Shown here piece after piece: positions 7,533 through 16,381 of a DNA stretch of 28,227 nucleotides. The position numbers and the translations under genes were made by a program. Where the stretch lies: assembly GCA_015661095.1 (NCBI GenBank), contig JACVQI010000028.1, positions 1 through 28,227 of the forward strand, given 5' to 3'. Positions within the stretch are counted from its first letter, which is position 1, and each line of letters opens with the position of its first letter. The stretch is from Gammaproteobacteria bacterium. GTDB lineage: Bacteria; Pseudomonadota; Gammaproteobacteria; Eutrophobiales; Eutrophobiaceae. The notes beneath the pieces were generated by a model that searched no databases, was not told the origin of the DNA, and saw nothing but the letters and a program-made list of their open reading frames with translations.

Positions 7533-8093
7533 ATGAACGAAAACGATATTGTTAAAGATAACGATGACAGGATGGATAAAACCATCACTGCTTTCAGGCA
7601 TGAATTATCTAAAGTCCGGACGGGGCGGGCGCATCCCGGTCTGCTGGAGCATATTACGGTGAAGTACTATGGCACCGAAGTGCCGCTCAGTCAGACAGCC
7701 AATATCGGTGTGCAGGATTCACGTACATTAAGCGTTACCGCATGGGACAGAAAAATCATACCCGATATCGAAAAAGCCATCCTGAATTCCGACCTGGGGC
7801 TTAATCCCGTCACGGCTGGTGGTGTGATTCATATTCCCTTACCAGCGTTGACCGAAGACCGGCGCAAGGAACTTACCAAGGTGGTGCGGGCGGAGGCGGA
7901 AAAGGCCAAGGTCGCCATACGTAACATTCGCCGGGACGCCAATCAGACCTTCAAACACTTGATGAAGGACAAGAATATCACCGAAGACCAGGAACGGCGG
8001 GATGAGGAGAAGATTCAGAAATTGACGGACAAACATATTCAGGACATAGACAAGATACTGGCTGAAAAAGAAAAGGAATTAATGGAATTTTAA
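7533..8093 (+). CDS. frr: Ribosome recycling factor
   Basis: RRF splits post-termination ribosomes together with EF-G. The signature RTGRAHPGLLEHITVKYYG is present, as is the long helical C-terminal arm (KVAIRNIRRDANQ). The ATG at 7533 is preceded by a clear AAGGAG (7521-7526) and gives 186 residues, matching E. coli (185); the in-frame GTG-type extension to 7500 is not needed. In the 93-bp gap before it, 7454-7467 forms a small TGCCG/CGGCA hairpin without a T tract. Confidence 0.97.
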   Translation: MNENDIVKDNDDRMDKTITAFRHELSKVRTGRAHPGLLEHITVKYYGTEVPLSQTANIGVQDSRTLSVTAWDRKIIPDIEKAILNSDLGLNPVTAGGVIHIPLPALTEDRRKELTKVVRAEAEKAKVAIRNIRRDANQTFKHLMKDKNITEDQERRDEEKIQKLTDKHIQDIDKILAEKEKELMEF

Positions 8094-8110
8094 ATACAGT
8101 TAAAAGTTTA

Positions 8111-8185
8111 AAGTGAAAAGTGGAAAGATTGAGGTGATAAGAAAAATCATTTTTTATAAATTATTCGCTTTCAACTTTACACTTT
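8111..8185. repeat. Imperfect inverted repeat between frr and uppS
   Basis: Bases 8111-8128 (aaagtgaaaagtggaaag) match the reverse complement of 8168-8185 at 16 of 18 positions, with a 39-nt AT-rich spacer. The units resemble an A-rich version of the GTGAGGA repeats elsewhere in the window. The whole 8094-8229 gap contains no gene and no clear promoter. Confidence 0.5.
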
Positions 8186-8235
8186 ATACTTGCAACTCCT
8201 GTTCGTTTCTGCAATAGCTCTATTTCCCCTTGAAG

Positions 8236-8976
8236 ATGGGCGACCCTGATAATCAAACCAGCATCCCGCAGCATATAGCAATAATCATGGATGGTAATGG
8301 ACGCTGGGCGAAGGAACGGAGTTTGCCCAGGGCCGCCGGTCACAAAGCCGGGGTCAAGGCGTTGCGAAAACTTGTAGAGCACTGCATCTCCAGTAAACTG
8401 CCAACGCTGACGGCCTTTGCCTTCAGTAGTGAAAACTGGCGGCGACCGGAACGAGAAGTAACGTTGTTGATGGAATTATTCATGACTGCTCTTGATGAAC
8501 AGGTTAAAGACCTGCATAAGCATGAAGTTCAATTAAGGTTTATCGGTGAGCGGGAGACTTTCCCGGGACAATTAAGATCAACGATGGACGCTGCGGAAAT
8601 ACTGACGGCCGGCAACCGGGGATTAACCCTGAACATCGCGGCAAATTACGGCGGGCGCTGGGATATTACCCGGGCCTGTCGCCAGCTTGCCGAGCAGGTT
8701 AAAACTGCGGCGATTATGCTCTCGGATATCGATGAGGATCTCTTTGGCCGCAGCCTCTGCCTCAGTAATCAACCGGAACCGGATCTGTTTATCCGCACCG
8801 GCGGAGAAAGCCGGATTAGTAATTATTTATTATGGCAGCTGGCCTATACCGAGTTGTACTTTACTGAGGTGCTATGGCCTGATTTCGATGCTGAAGAATA
8901 TGATCGGGCCGTGAACTGGTATGCCGAGCGTCAGCGTCGCTTCGGTCGCACCTCTGAGCAGGTGGAAAGTGCTTAA
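8236..8976 (+). CDS. uppS: Undecaprenyl diphosphate synthase (cis-prenyltransferase)
   Basis: UppS condenses isopentenyl diphosphate onto farnesyl diphosphate to make the C55 lipid carrier for peptidoglycan and O-antigen. The catalytic loop IIMDGNGRWAK is near the N-terminus, followed by FAFSSENWRRP, LNIAANYGGRWDI and the C-terminal RTGGESRISN and LWPDF motifs. I chose the ATG at 8236 (246 residues); a TTG two codons upstream at 8230 is possible, and neither has a good ribosome binding site. The 3' end overlaps cdsA by eight bases. Its product pathway links with dxr downstream, which supplies the isoprenoid precursor. Confidence 0.95.
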   Translation: MGDPDNQTSIPQHIAIIMDGNGRWAKERSLPRAAGHKAGVKALRKLVEHCISSKLPTLTAFAFSSENWRRPEREVTLLMELFMTALDEQVKDLHKHEVQLRFIGERETFPGQLRSTMDAAEILTAGNRGLTLNIAANYGGRWDITRACRQLAEQVKTAAIMLSDIDEDLFGRSLCLSNQPEPDLFIRTGGESRISNYLLWQLAYTELYFTEVLWPDFDAEEYDRAVNWYAERQRRFGRTSEQVESA

Positions 8977-9793
8977 GCAGCGGTTGCTCACCGCGGCGAT
9001 CCTGATCCCCGTCATCATTCTGGCCACCATTTATTTCAGTACCCTTTATTTCGCCGGGTTGTTAGCGCTTTTCATCGGCATGGGTGCCTGGGAATGGGCT
9101 GGATTGTCCGGATATCGACACTCCGCCGGGAAAGCATTATTTGTCCTGCTAATGTTCGCCCTGATGACCATCAGTTTTTTCTGTCGTAAAACATCACTCG
9201 CAGGCTGGTTCATCGCGCTGACTTTGCTCTGGTGGGTGGTGGCGACGCTATTGGTGATCGTGCAGCAACGGCGCGGTACGCTCAACCTGGGCGCGAGCTA
9301 TCTGAAAGCCTTGATAGGCGTACTGACCCTGGTCCCTGCCTGGCTGAGTCTGGTGCTGCTGCATGGTAATCATCCGCAAGGCAGGATTTATGTCATCTTT
9401 TTATTGGCATTGATATGGCTGGCTGACAGTGCAGCCTATTTTTCCGGCCAGCGCTGGGGTAAAACCCGCCTGGCCAGCGTCATCAGCCCGGGAAAAACCT
9501 GGGAAGGGGTGCTGGGGGCAATCCTGGTCAGCACCCTGGCCAGCGCCCTTTTCGCCCTGGCGACTCAAATGCAAGTTCCTGATATAATTATATTTTCGTT
9601 AATATGTTCAATAACGGTAATGGGGTCGATCGTGGGGGATTTGATGGAAAGCCTGCTCAAACGTCTAGGTAACGTGAAAGATAGCGGTGGCATTTTCCCC
9701 GGACATGGGGGCGTGATGGACCGCATCGACAGCCTGACCGCCGCGGCCCCGATTTTCCTGGCCGGATTATGGCTGAGGCTGGGATTCGAATGA
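8969..9793 (+). CDS. cdsA: Phosphatidate cytidylyltransferase (CDP-diglyceride synthase)
   Basis: CdsA converts phosphatidic acid and CTP to CDP-diacylglycerol, the precursor of all phospholipids, in the inner membrane. The protein is highly hydrophobic with several membrane helices. The family signature is intact near residues 228-254: S-LLKR, then KDSGG, then PGHGGVMDRID; the SPGKTWEG motif precedes it. I start at GTG 8969, inside the end of uppS, because the product then begins MLKQRLLTA, aligning with E. coli MLKYRLISA, and an AGGTGG lies just upstream. That gives 274 residues; the longer frame from 8921 has no support. Confidence 0.94.
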   Translation: MLKQRLLTAAILIPVIILATIYFSTLYFAGLLALFIGMGAWEWAGLSGYRHSAGKALFVLLMFALMTISFFCRKTSLAGWFIALTLLWWVVATLLVIVQQRRGTLNLGASYLKALIGVLTLVPAWLSLVLLHGNHPQGRIYVIFLLALIWLADSAAYFSGQRWGKTRLASVISPGKTWEGVLGAILVSTLASALFALATQMQVPDIIIFSLICSITVMGSIVGDLMESLLKRLGNVKDSGGIFPGHGGVMDRIDSLTAAAPIFLAGLWLRLGFE

Positions 9794-10974
9794 TGAAGGG
9801 GATAACCATTCTCGGGTCCACGGGCAGTATCGGCGTCAGTACGCTGGATGTCATGTCACGGCATCGGGACAAATATGAACTTATCGCCATCAGCGCGAAC
9901 AAAGACGTGAACGGCCTGCTGCAACAATGCCTACGCTGGCAACCCCGCTATGCGGTGATGGCGGACCCTGACAGTGCCACAAGGTTAAGCGCGTCGTTAC
10001 AATCGGAGCGTCCCGATATCGAGGTGTTATCCGGTACCGAGGGGCTGAGTAAAATCGCTTCGTTACCGGAAACGGATTATGTCATGGCGGCCATCGTCGG
10101 AGCGGCGGGGTTGCTGCCAACACTGGCCGCGGCGCATGCCGGTAAACGGGTGCTGCTGGCCAACAAGGAAGCCCTGGTCATGTCCGGCAGGCTGTTCATG
10201 GATGCAATTCATGAAAACCAGGCCGAGTTATTACCGATAGATAGTGAACATAATGCCGTATTTCAGTGCATGCCGGCGAATTTCAGCAGTGGTTTGCGGG
10301 CCGCGGGCGTCACCCGCATCCTGCTCACCGCCTCTGGCGGCCCCTTTCGCGATAAAAACCTGGCGCAATTACAGGATGTCACGCCGGAACAAGCCTGCGC
10401 CCATCCGAACTGGGTCATGGGCCGGAAAATTTCGGTCGATTCCGCGACCATGATGAACAAGGGACTGGAAGTCATCGAAGCCTGCTGGTTATTCGATACC
10501 ACTCCGGCTTCGGTTCAGGTGGTACTGCATCCGCAAAGCGTCATACATTCCCTGGTGGAATATACGGATGGGTCCGTGTTGGCGCAGTTGGGAAATCCGG
10601 ATATGCGGACACCAATAGCCCACGCCCTGGCCTGGCCGGAAAGAATCGAGTCGGGGGTCGAACGCTTGAATCTGTTCGATGTGGCCAGACTGGATTTTTA
10701 TCCCCCGGATAACGTCAGGTTTCCGTGTCTGCGACTGGCAGCACAGGCCATGCAGGCCGGCGGGACGGCGACCACCATCCTCAATGCCGCGAATGAAATC
10801 GCCGTGGCGAAATTTCTCGATCGCCGTATCCGTTTTACGGAAATTCCGAGGATTGTGGAAATGACCCTGGAACATGTCAGTTCGGGCCCGGCCAGCACCC
10901 TGGATTATATTCTGCAGGCGGACAATCATGCCAGACAATATGCGCATGAGGCGATCCGGGCACTGGCGGCGTGA
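9790..10974 (+). CDS. dxr: 1-deoxy-D-xylulose 5-phosphate reductoisomerase
   Basis: Dxr makes 2-C-methyl-D-erythritol 4-phosphate, the committed step of the non-mevalonate isoprenoid pathway, using NADPH. The NADPH-binding loop GSTGSIG is at residues 9-15, the metal and substrate segment reads LLPIDSEHNAVFQ, and NWVMGRKISVDSATMMNKG is intact. The ATG at 9790 overlaps the cdsA stop as ATGA and gives 394 residues (E. coli 398); ATG 9793 is an alternative. Downstream the repeat at 10987 begins within 15 bp of the stop. Confidence 0.96.
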   Translation: MMKGITILGSTGSIGVSTLDVMSRHRDKYELIAISANKDVNGLLQQCLRWQPRYAVMADPDSATRLSASLQSERPDIEVLSGTEGLSKIASLPETDYVMAAIVGAAGLLPTLAAAHAGKRVLLANKEALVMSGRLFMDAIHENQAELLPIDSEHNAVFQCMPANFSSGLRAAGVTRILLTASGGPFRDKNLAQLQDVTPEQACAHPNWVMGRKISVDSATMMNKGLEVIEACWLFDTTPASVQVVLHPQSVIHSLVEYTDGSVLAQLGNPDMRTPIAHALAWPERIESGVERLNLFDVARLDFYPPDNVRFPCLRLAAQAMQAGGTATTILNAANEIAVAKFLDRRIRFTEIPRIVEMTLEHVSSGPASTLDYILQADNHARQYAHEAIRALAA

Positions 10975-10986
10975 ATTCCGTGATTA

Positions 10987-11016
10987 CACCTCACTCCTCA
11001 CTCCCCACTCTTCACC
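10987..11016. repeat. GTGAGGA-type repeat between dxr and rseP (minus-strand sense)
   Basis: This 30-bp pyrimidine-rich run is the reverse complement of the GTGAGGA unit type. Its first 15 bases are identical to 241-255 beside mutH. It ends ten bases before the rseP ATG and occupies the place where a ribosome binding site would normally sit. Confidence 0.6.
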
Positions 11017-11025
11017 ATACTTCTA

Positions 11026-12396
11026 ATGATTGATTTTCTGCAGGCGCTCATTGCCTTTATCTTCGCACTGGGTCTGCTGATCACCTTCCATGAATTTGGC
11101 CATTACTGGGTGGCCCGTCGCTGCGGCGTAAAAATCCTGCGTTTTTCCCTCGGTTTCGGCCGGCCGATTTATACACGCCGGTTTGGCCCCGACGCCAGTG
11201 AATTTGTCATCGCAGCCCTGCCGCTGGGCGGCTATGTCAAGATGCTCGACGAACGGGAGGGAGCAGTTCAACCCGATGAACTGCAACACGCCTTTAACAA
11301 TAAACCAGCCCACCAACGCATAGCCATAGTTCTGGCCGGGCCGGTATTTAATTTTATCTTTGCCATCTGCGCTTACTGGTTGATGTATATGACCGGTGTG
11401 GCCGGATTAAAACCGGTCATTGGTGCCGTAGAAGCGGATTCCCTGGCCATGCAGGCCGGTCTCAAGGGCGGGGAAGAAATTATCAAGGTTGACGAGTACA
11501 CAACACCCACCTGGTCCAGTGTTATCGATGTATTTGTAGCCAGGGTTATCGCCGGTCAACAAGCCCGACTGCTGGTCAGGACTGAACGCGGCTCCGAACG
11601 GTATATTGACCTGGCTCTTGGAAAAGTTTCAATCGATAGCATGGCAGGTGGCGATTTATTAGGAGAACTCGGCCTGACCCCGGCTTATCCCAAGGTCAGG
11701 GTGATGGTCAGAGATGTCGAGGGAAACAGCGCCGCACAAAAGGCCGGTCTCCAGCCAGGCGATCAATTGCTGTCCGCGGACACTCAGCCCATCAGTAATG
11801 CCTCCGAATGGGTGAAATATGTACAACAGCAGGCGGAACGATCGATTGAAGTCGAAGTTCAGCGTGCGGACCGGAAACTTTCTATCGATGTGATACCGGC
11901 ACAAGTGGTCAATGAGGCCGGAGTTACGGTCGGCCGGGTCGGGACTATCGTTTATGATGCGATCATTGAGCCGAATGTGCTGGCGGCCATACAGTCCTAT
12001 TCTGTCGGTAGAGCCCTGCTGAAAGCGCTGGATCGGACGCTGGAAATGTCCATTATGACCTTGCGGATACTGGCGAAAATGATCGCCGGCGAAGCATCCA
12101 TCAAGAATTTAAGCGGCCCGATCAGCATTGCCCAATACGCCGGCCAGTCGGCCGGATTGGGCCTGGCGATATTTTTGGGATTTTTGGCTGTCGTCAGTTT
12201 GAGTCTGGGAGTGTTAAACTTGTTGCCTATTCCGTTACTGGATGGGGGGCACCTGATGTATTACCTGGTTGAAATCGTCAAGGGCAGCCCTGTGTCAGAA
12301 ACGGCCCAGGGGATCGGTCAACAGGTGGGGCTGGCTATCCTGATTGGGTTGATGGGGATTGCCTTTTATAATGATATAATTCGCTTGATCGGATAA
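11026..12396 (+). CDS. rseP: Site-2 intramembrane zinc metalloprotease RseP
   Basis: RseP cleaves anti-sigma factor RseA within the inner membrane during the sigma-E envelope stress response and also clears signal peptide remnants. The zinc site HEFGH is at residues 22-26 in the first membrane helix, and the third ligand lies in LLDGGH (D406) near the C-terminus. Two PDZ domains lie between them in the periplasmic part. Length is 456 residues (E. coli 450). No Shine-Dalgarno sequence is visible ahead of the ATG, because the gap is a pyrimidine-rich repeat. It directly precedes bamA, whose substrates are monitored by the same stress pathway. Confidence 0.96.
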   Translation: MIDFLQALIAFIFALGLLITFHEFGHYWVARRCGVKILRFSLGFGRPIYTRRFGPDASEFVIAALPLGGYVKMLDEREGAVQPDELQHAFNNKPAHQRIAIVLAGPVFNFIFAICAYWLMYMTGVAGLKPVIGAVEADSLAMQAGLKGGEEIIKVDEYTTPTWSSVIDVFVARVIAGQQARLLVRTERGSERYIDLALGKVSIDSMAGGDLLGELGLTPAYPKVRVMVRDVEGNSAAQKAGLQPGDQLLSADTQPISNASEWVKYVQQQAERSIEVEVQRADRKLSIDVIPAQVVNEAGVTVGRVGTIVYDAIIEPNVLAAIQSYSVGRALLKALDRTLEMSIMTLRILAKMIAGEASIKNLSGPISIAQYAGQSAGLGLAIFLGFLAVVSLSLGVLNLLPIPLLDGGHLMYYLVEIVKGSPVSETAQGIGQQVGLAILIGLMGIAFYNDIIRLIG

Positions 12397-12415
12397 GATT
12401 ACATATAAAAATTCC

Positions 12416-14650
12416 ATGAAAAACATGAAGATAATAAAGGTTCTTCATTATCTTAATTTGATCCTGCTGGTGACTGTCACTGCCAACGTCACTGCCCAGG
12501 AATTCGTCATCGACGATATCCGGGTAGAAGGTCTGCAGCGCATGACACCGGGTACGATTTTCAACTATCTGCCGGTGGAAATCGGCGATACCTTCAACGA
12601 TGAAATTTCAACGGAATCGGTCAGGGCCTTGTTCGGCACCGGCTTCTTCGATGATGTGCGCCTGGAGCGCGATGGCGATGTCCTGGTGGTAATCGTCAAG
12701 GAAAGGCCCGCCATCGGCAGCATCGATATCTCTGGAAACGACGATATCAAGACCGAGGATTTGATGAAAGGTCTGGATGAAATCGGTTTTTCGCTGGGGC
12801 AGGTATTTAACCAGTCTCAACTCGACCAGCTCGAACGGGAATTACGGCGGCAATATACATCCCGGGGTAAATATGGCGTCAAGATTGAATCCACGGTAAC
12901 TCCTTTGGGCAATAACCGGGTTGGTGTCAGAGTTGACATCTCCGAAGGTAAAGCAGCGCGCATCAAGCAAATCAATATTGTCGGTAATCATGCCTTTAAG
13001 GAGGGGGGCTTGCTTGATTTATTCGAATTAACCGGGCCGACCTTGATATCATTTCTTACCAAGACCGATCAGTATTCACGCGAGAAATTCGCCGGTGATC
13101 TGGAAAAGCTGGCCTCGCACTACCGGGATAACGGCTACATCAATTTCGATATCGATTCCACTCAGGTCGAACTTACACCGGATCGCAAGGAAATCTATAT
13201 TACGATTAACATCACGGAAGGTGTGCAATACATGGTCTCCGGTATAAAGCTGGCCGGGGAATTCATCCTGCCGGAGGAGGAGCTGTTTCTATACATCGTG
13301 GCCCGTCAGAATAACCTCTTTTCTCTGAAGTCTGTCACTGATTCGACAAAGTTCCTGACGGACAGACTTGGTCATGAAGGCTATGCTTTTGCCAATGTCA
13401 ATTTTATACCAGATATCAATGAAGAGGATAAAACCGTCGCCATTACGTTTTTTGTCGATCCGGGCCAACGGGTCTATGTGAGAAGAATAACCTTCATGGG
13501 TAATAATAAAACCCGCGACGAAGTCTTGCGCAGGGAGATGCGGCAACAGGAAGGCGCGTGGATTTCTACCCCCATGGTCGAACGCGGCAAGGAACGCCTG
13601 CAGCGTCTGGGATATTTTGAGGAAGTCAATGTTGAAACTCCGGCAGTTGCCGGCGCCACTGATTTGGTCGACGTTAATTACACGGTCGAAGAGAAGGCCT
13701 TTGGCGAATTCACTGCAGGTCTGGGGTATGGGCAAATCCAGGGTTTGATCATCCAGACCAGCATTGCTCAGGACAACTTCCTCGGCAGCGGCAAGCGGAT
13801 TCAGTTCGCCTTTATCACCGCGTTTGATAACCGGATCTACGGCGGTGGATTTATGTTCGGGATACCGATTTCCGAGAACAATACCATTTTCGCCGGGTTG
13901 AATTATGAAAATACCAATCTGTCCGAGGATGGATTCTACGCATACGAAGTTCAGGATTTTATCAACCGGGAAGGTGATCAATTCGATGTGTTACGACTGA
14001 CTGCGGCATTCGCCTACGATACCCGCGATGACGCAACTTTTCCGAACCGGGGTTCACAGCATCGCCTTTCCTCCGAGATCTCTGTGCCGTCCTTCGGTAA
14101 TCCGCTGGAATTCTATAAAATTACCTACAAGGGTCAGTACTTCAGGCCGGCCTTCTGGAAGTTTGTATTCTCCCTGAAAGGTGAGGTAGGATATGGCGAT
14201 AGTTACGGTGATACTGATATTCTACCATTTTTTGAGAATTTTTATGCTGGTGGACCACGAACGGTCCGGGGTTTTGAGGAAAATACGCTGGGCCCGAAGG
14301 ATTCCTTTGGTAATCCTCTGGGGGGATATATGAAACTTGTGGGCGGCTCGGAGTTACTGTTTCCCGTACCATTTATCAAAAAAGCCGCTGATTCCGTCAG
14401 GCTGAGCATGTTTTTTGATGCCGGTAATGTTTATGGCTATACCAGCAGAATTAATCCCAGCGATCCTTTTGGGTCTTTAATATACACAAAACAGGATATC
14501 GATTTGAGTAAATTGCGGTATTCGATTGGCATCGGGGGAACCTGGATATCGCCATTCGGCGTGGTGAGCGCCAGTTGGGCGAAGCCTTTTAATACGCAAC
14601 CCTTTGACCAAATACAAATGTTTCAATTTAATTTTGGAACGTCTTTTTAA
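12416..14650 (+). CDS. bamA: Outer membrane protein assembly factor BamA
   Basis: BamA is the central Omp85 insertase of the BAM complex. A signal peptide ends near VTAQEF, five POTRA domains extend to roughly residue 428, and a C-terminal 16-strand barrel follows. The conserved L6-loop VRGF motif is at residues 617-620, and the last residues (FQFNFGTSF) form a terminal beta-signal ending in Phe. The protein has 744 residues against 810 in E. coli; the shorter length appears to come from smaller barrel loops. The start may be ATG 12416 or 12425. It lies 19 bp past rseP and 26 bp before skp. Confidence 0.96.
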   Translation: MKNMKIIKVLHYLNLILLVTVTANVTAQEFVIDDIRVEGLQRMTPGTIFNYLPVEIGDTFNDEISTESVRALFGTGFFDDVRLERDGDVLVVIVKERPAIGSIDISGNDDIKTEDLMKGLDEIGFSLGQVFNQSQLDQLERELRRQYTSRGKYGVKIESTVTPLGNNRVGVRVDISEGKAARIKQINIVGNHAFKEGGLLDLFELTGPTLISFLTKTDQYSREKFAGDLEKLASHYRDNGYINFDIDSTQVELTPDRKEIYITINITEGVQYMVSGIKLAGEFILPEEELFLYIVARQNNLFSLKSVTDSTKFLTDRLGHEGYAFANVNFIPDINEEDKTVAITFFVDPGQRVYVRRITFMGNNKTRDEVLRREMRQQEGAWISTPMVERGKERLQRLGYFEEVNVETPAVAGATDLVDVNYTVEEKAFGEFTAGLGYGQIQGLIIQTSIAQDNFLGSGKRIQFAFITAFDNRIYGGGFMFGIPISENNTIFAGLNYENTNLSEDGFYAYEVQDFINREGDQFDVLRLTAAFAYDTRDDATFPNRGSQHRLSSEISVPSFGNPLEFYKITYKGQYFRPAFWKFVFSLKGEVGYGDSYGDTDILPFFENFYAGGPRTVRGFEENTLGPKDSFGNPLGGYMKLVGGSELLFPVPFIKKAADSVRLSMFFDAGNVYGYTSRINPSDPFGSLIYTKQDIDLSKLRYSIGIGGTWISPFGVVSASWAKPFNTQPFDQIQMFQFNFGTSF

Positions 14651-14676
14651 TCATCATCTGATAGTGGAGTAGGCCT

Positions 14677-15231
14677 TTGAAAACGATTCGTAAGTTAATG
14701 CTGGTGACAGTAATGAGTTTAGGTATGGCGGCGATGGTTGCCGCTGAAGATTACAAAATCGGCGTGGTCAATCAATTACAGTTGATGGAGCAGTCGCCCC
14801 AAGCCGCCGCCATGCGTGCCCAGCTGCAAAAGGAATTTGAACCTGTAGACAGGGAGTTGGTGGTAATGCAGAAAAAATTAAAGGATGCGGAAGATCGCAT
14901 GACCAAGGACAGTGCCATTATGAGCGAGGCGGAACGGTCGAAACTGGAGCGGGATATCATCGCCCAACGCCGGGAATTAAAGCGCAAGTCGGACCAGTTC
15001 CGGGAAGATCTGAACTTCCGGCAAAATGAGGAAGTTTCCAAAATTCAAAAAGATATCATAGAAGCCGTGCGCATCGTGGCTACACAGAATAATTATGACA
15101 TTGTTTTGTATGATGGCGTCATCCATGCCAGCGCCAGAGTGAATATCACGCAGCAGGTAATCGATCAGTTGCGGGCCAAAGCCCCGGCCCCGGCCCCAGC
15201 ACCCGCACCGGCTGCTGCGCCGAAAAAATGA
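14677..15231 (+). CDS. skp: Periplasmic chaperone Skp (OmpH family) with Ala-Pro tail
   Basis: Skp is a trimeric periplasmic holdase that delivers unfolded outer membrane proteins to BAM. The TTG start at 14677 is preceded by GGAG at seven bases. A signal peptide should be cleaved after MVAA, before EDYKIGVVNQ. The central part is charged and strongly coiled-coil (LKDAEDRMTKDSAIMSEAER), as in the family. The 184 residues exceed the 161 of E. coli because of a C-terminal tail of alternating Ala-Pro repeats ending APKK, encoded by a GC-rich run. The bamA-skp-lpxD order is the usual one. Confidence 0.93.
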   Translation: MKTIRKLMLVTVMSLGMAAMVAAEDYKIGVVNQLQLMEQSPQAAAMRAQLQKEFEPVDRELVVMQKKLKDAEDRMTKDSAIMSEAERSKLERDIIAQRRELKRKSDQFREDLNFRQNEEVSKIQKDIIEAVRIVATQNNYDIVLYDGVIHASARVNITQQVIDQLRAKAPAPAPAPAPAAAPKK

Positions 15232-15288
15232 TTGCAGACAGCAAACACCGGATTTAATGTTTAGTTTAGGAGATTCTTGACGGAGATT

Positions 15289-15327
15289 ATGACCGTAGGG
15301 CCGCGTTACAAAGCAGTAGCAAGATAA
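15289..15327 (+). other. Possible 12-codon leader ORF upstream of lpxD
   Basis: An ATG at 15289, six bases after a CGGAG (15281-15285), opens a frame MTVGPRYKAVAR followed by TAA, ending 12 bases before the lpxD GTG. Its ribosome binding site is better than that of lpxD itself. It is in the same phase as lpxD, but two in-frame stops separate them. It may be translated and coupled to lpxD, or be chance. The rest of the 108-bp gap shows no clear promoter. Confidence 0.25.
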
Positions 15328-15339
15328 CAGAGTTGCTGA

Positions 15340-16365
15340 GTGGCCCATACGCTCCGGGAAATCGCTGATGCCATAGCCGCAGATCTCCAGGGGGAGGCGG
15401 ATTGCGTCATCACCGGCATCGCAACCATACAGAAGGCTGGCCCGTCTGACTTATGCTTCCTCGCTAACCGGCGTTATTTTCCTTACTTAAGCTCCACCAG
15501 GGCTGGGGCTGTTATTCTTGGCCCGGAGGATGCCAAACAGTGTCCCGTCAACGCACTGATTGTTGTCGATCCATATCTCGCTTATGTAAAAGCCATCCGG
15601 TTAATGTTCCCCGAGGTGACATTTACGCCGGGGATCAGCGAGCATGCCTGCGTGAGCGATGATGCGATCATCGCAGCTAGTGCCTTTATTGGTCCAAACA
15701 CAGTCATTGCCAGGGGTGTGCGTATCGATGACGGAGTGTATATCGGTCCCGGTTGCGTTATAAATGAAGCCGTGGTCATCAACACAGGCACCAGACTCGT
15801 TGCCAATGTGACACTCTGCCACCATGTGCAGATAGGCAAGCGAGCAATCTTGCATCCTGGTGTGGTGATAGGCGCCGATGGTTTTGGTCTCGCCAATGAT
15901 CAGGGCAAGTGGCTGAAAATACCGCAATTGGGCAGTGTCATCATCGGCGATGATGTGGAAATCGGCGCCAATACGACCATCGATCGGGGCGCCATCGATA
16001 ATACCGTGATAGAAGATGGAGTAAAGATCGATAATCAGGTTCAGATCGGCCATAATGTCGTTGTCGGTGCCCATACGGCGATAGCTGGGTGTGTTGCTGT
16101 TGCTGGAAGCGTCACGATTGGAAAGCATTGTCTGATAGGGGGGCTGTCTGCCATTAGCGGACATATCAGTATAGCGGACCATGTGACGATAACCGGCATG
16201 TCCGGAGTTTCCAATACCATCAAGGAACCGGGAGTTTACTCCGCCGGACTGAATATCATGGAAAACAGGATATGGCGGAAAAATGTCGTCCGATTCAAAT
16301 ATCTCGATGAATTCATCAAGCGTCTGAAAAAACTGGAAGCATTAATCAATAAATCTGATCAATAG
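15340..16365 (+). CDS. lpxD: UDP-3-O-(3-hydroxyacyl)glucosamine N-acyltransferase
   Basis: LpxD adds the N-linked 3-hydroxyacyl chain in the third step of lipid A synthesis. The N-terminal uridine-binding domain (residues ~1-100) is followed by a left-handed beta-helix of hexapeptide repeats (IGANTTIDRGAIDNTVIEDG) and a C-terminal helix. The acyltransferase segment VGADGFGLANDQGKW corresponds to the E. coli motif IGADGFGYANDRG-type, and the catalytic histidine lies in QIGHNV. The 341 residues equal E. coli. The start is GTG 15340, immediately after an in-frame TGA, with only a weak AGAG upstream. Confidence 0.96.
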   Translation: MAHTLREIADAIAADLQGEADCVITGIATIQKAGPSDLCFLANRRYFPYLSSTRAGAVILGPEDAKQCPVNALIVVDPYLAYVKAIRLMFPEVTFTPGISEHACVSDDAIIAASAFIGPNTVIARGVRIDDGVYIGPGCVINEAVVINTGTRLVANVTLCHHVQIGKRAILHPGVVIGADGFGLANDQGKWLKIPQLGSVIIGDDVEIGANTTIDRGAIDNTVIEDGVKIDNQVQIGHNVVVGAHTAIAGCVAVAGSVTIGKHCLIGGLSAISGHISIADHVTITGMSGVSNTIKEPGVYSAGLNIMENRIWRKNVVRFKYLDEFIKRLKKLEALINKSDQ

Positions 16366-16381
16366 CGCTTAGGAAAATTTA

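Noticed and set aside
13289..13981. Open frame of 230 codons antisense to bamA
   Set aside because: No recognisable domain or start signal; BamA is clearly the real product. Similar antisense frames at 15601-16182, 16645-17316 and 10489-10947 were rejected for the same reason.
15232..15260. Promoter for lpxD (TTGCAG, 17 bp, TAATGT)
   Set aside because: Only three of six consensus bases match in each box, which is expected by chance.
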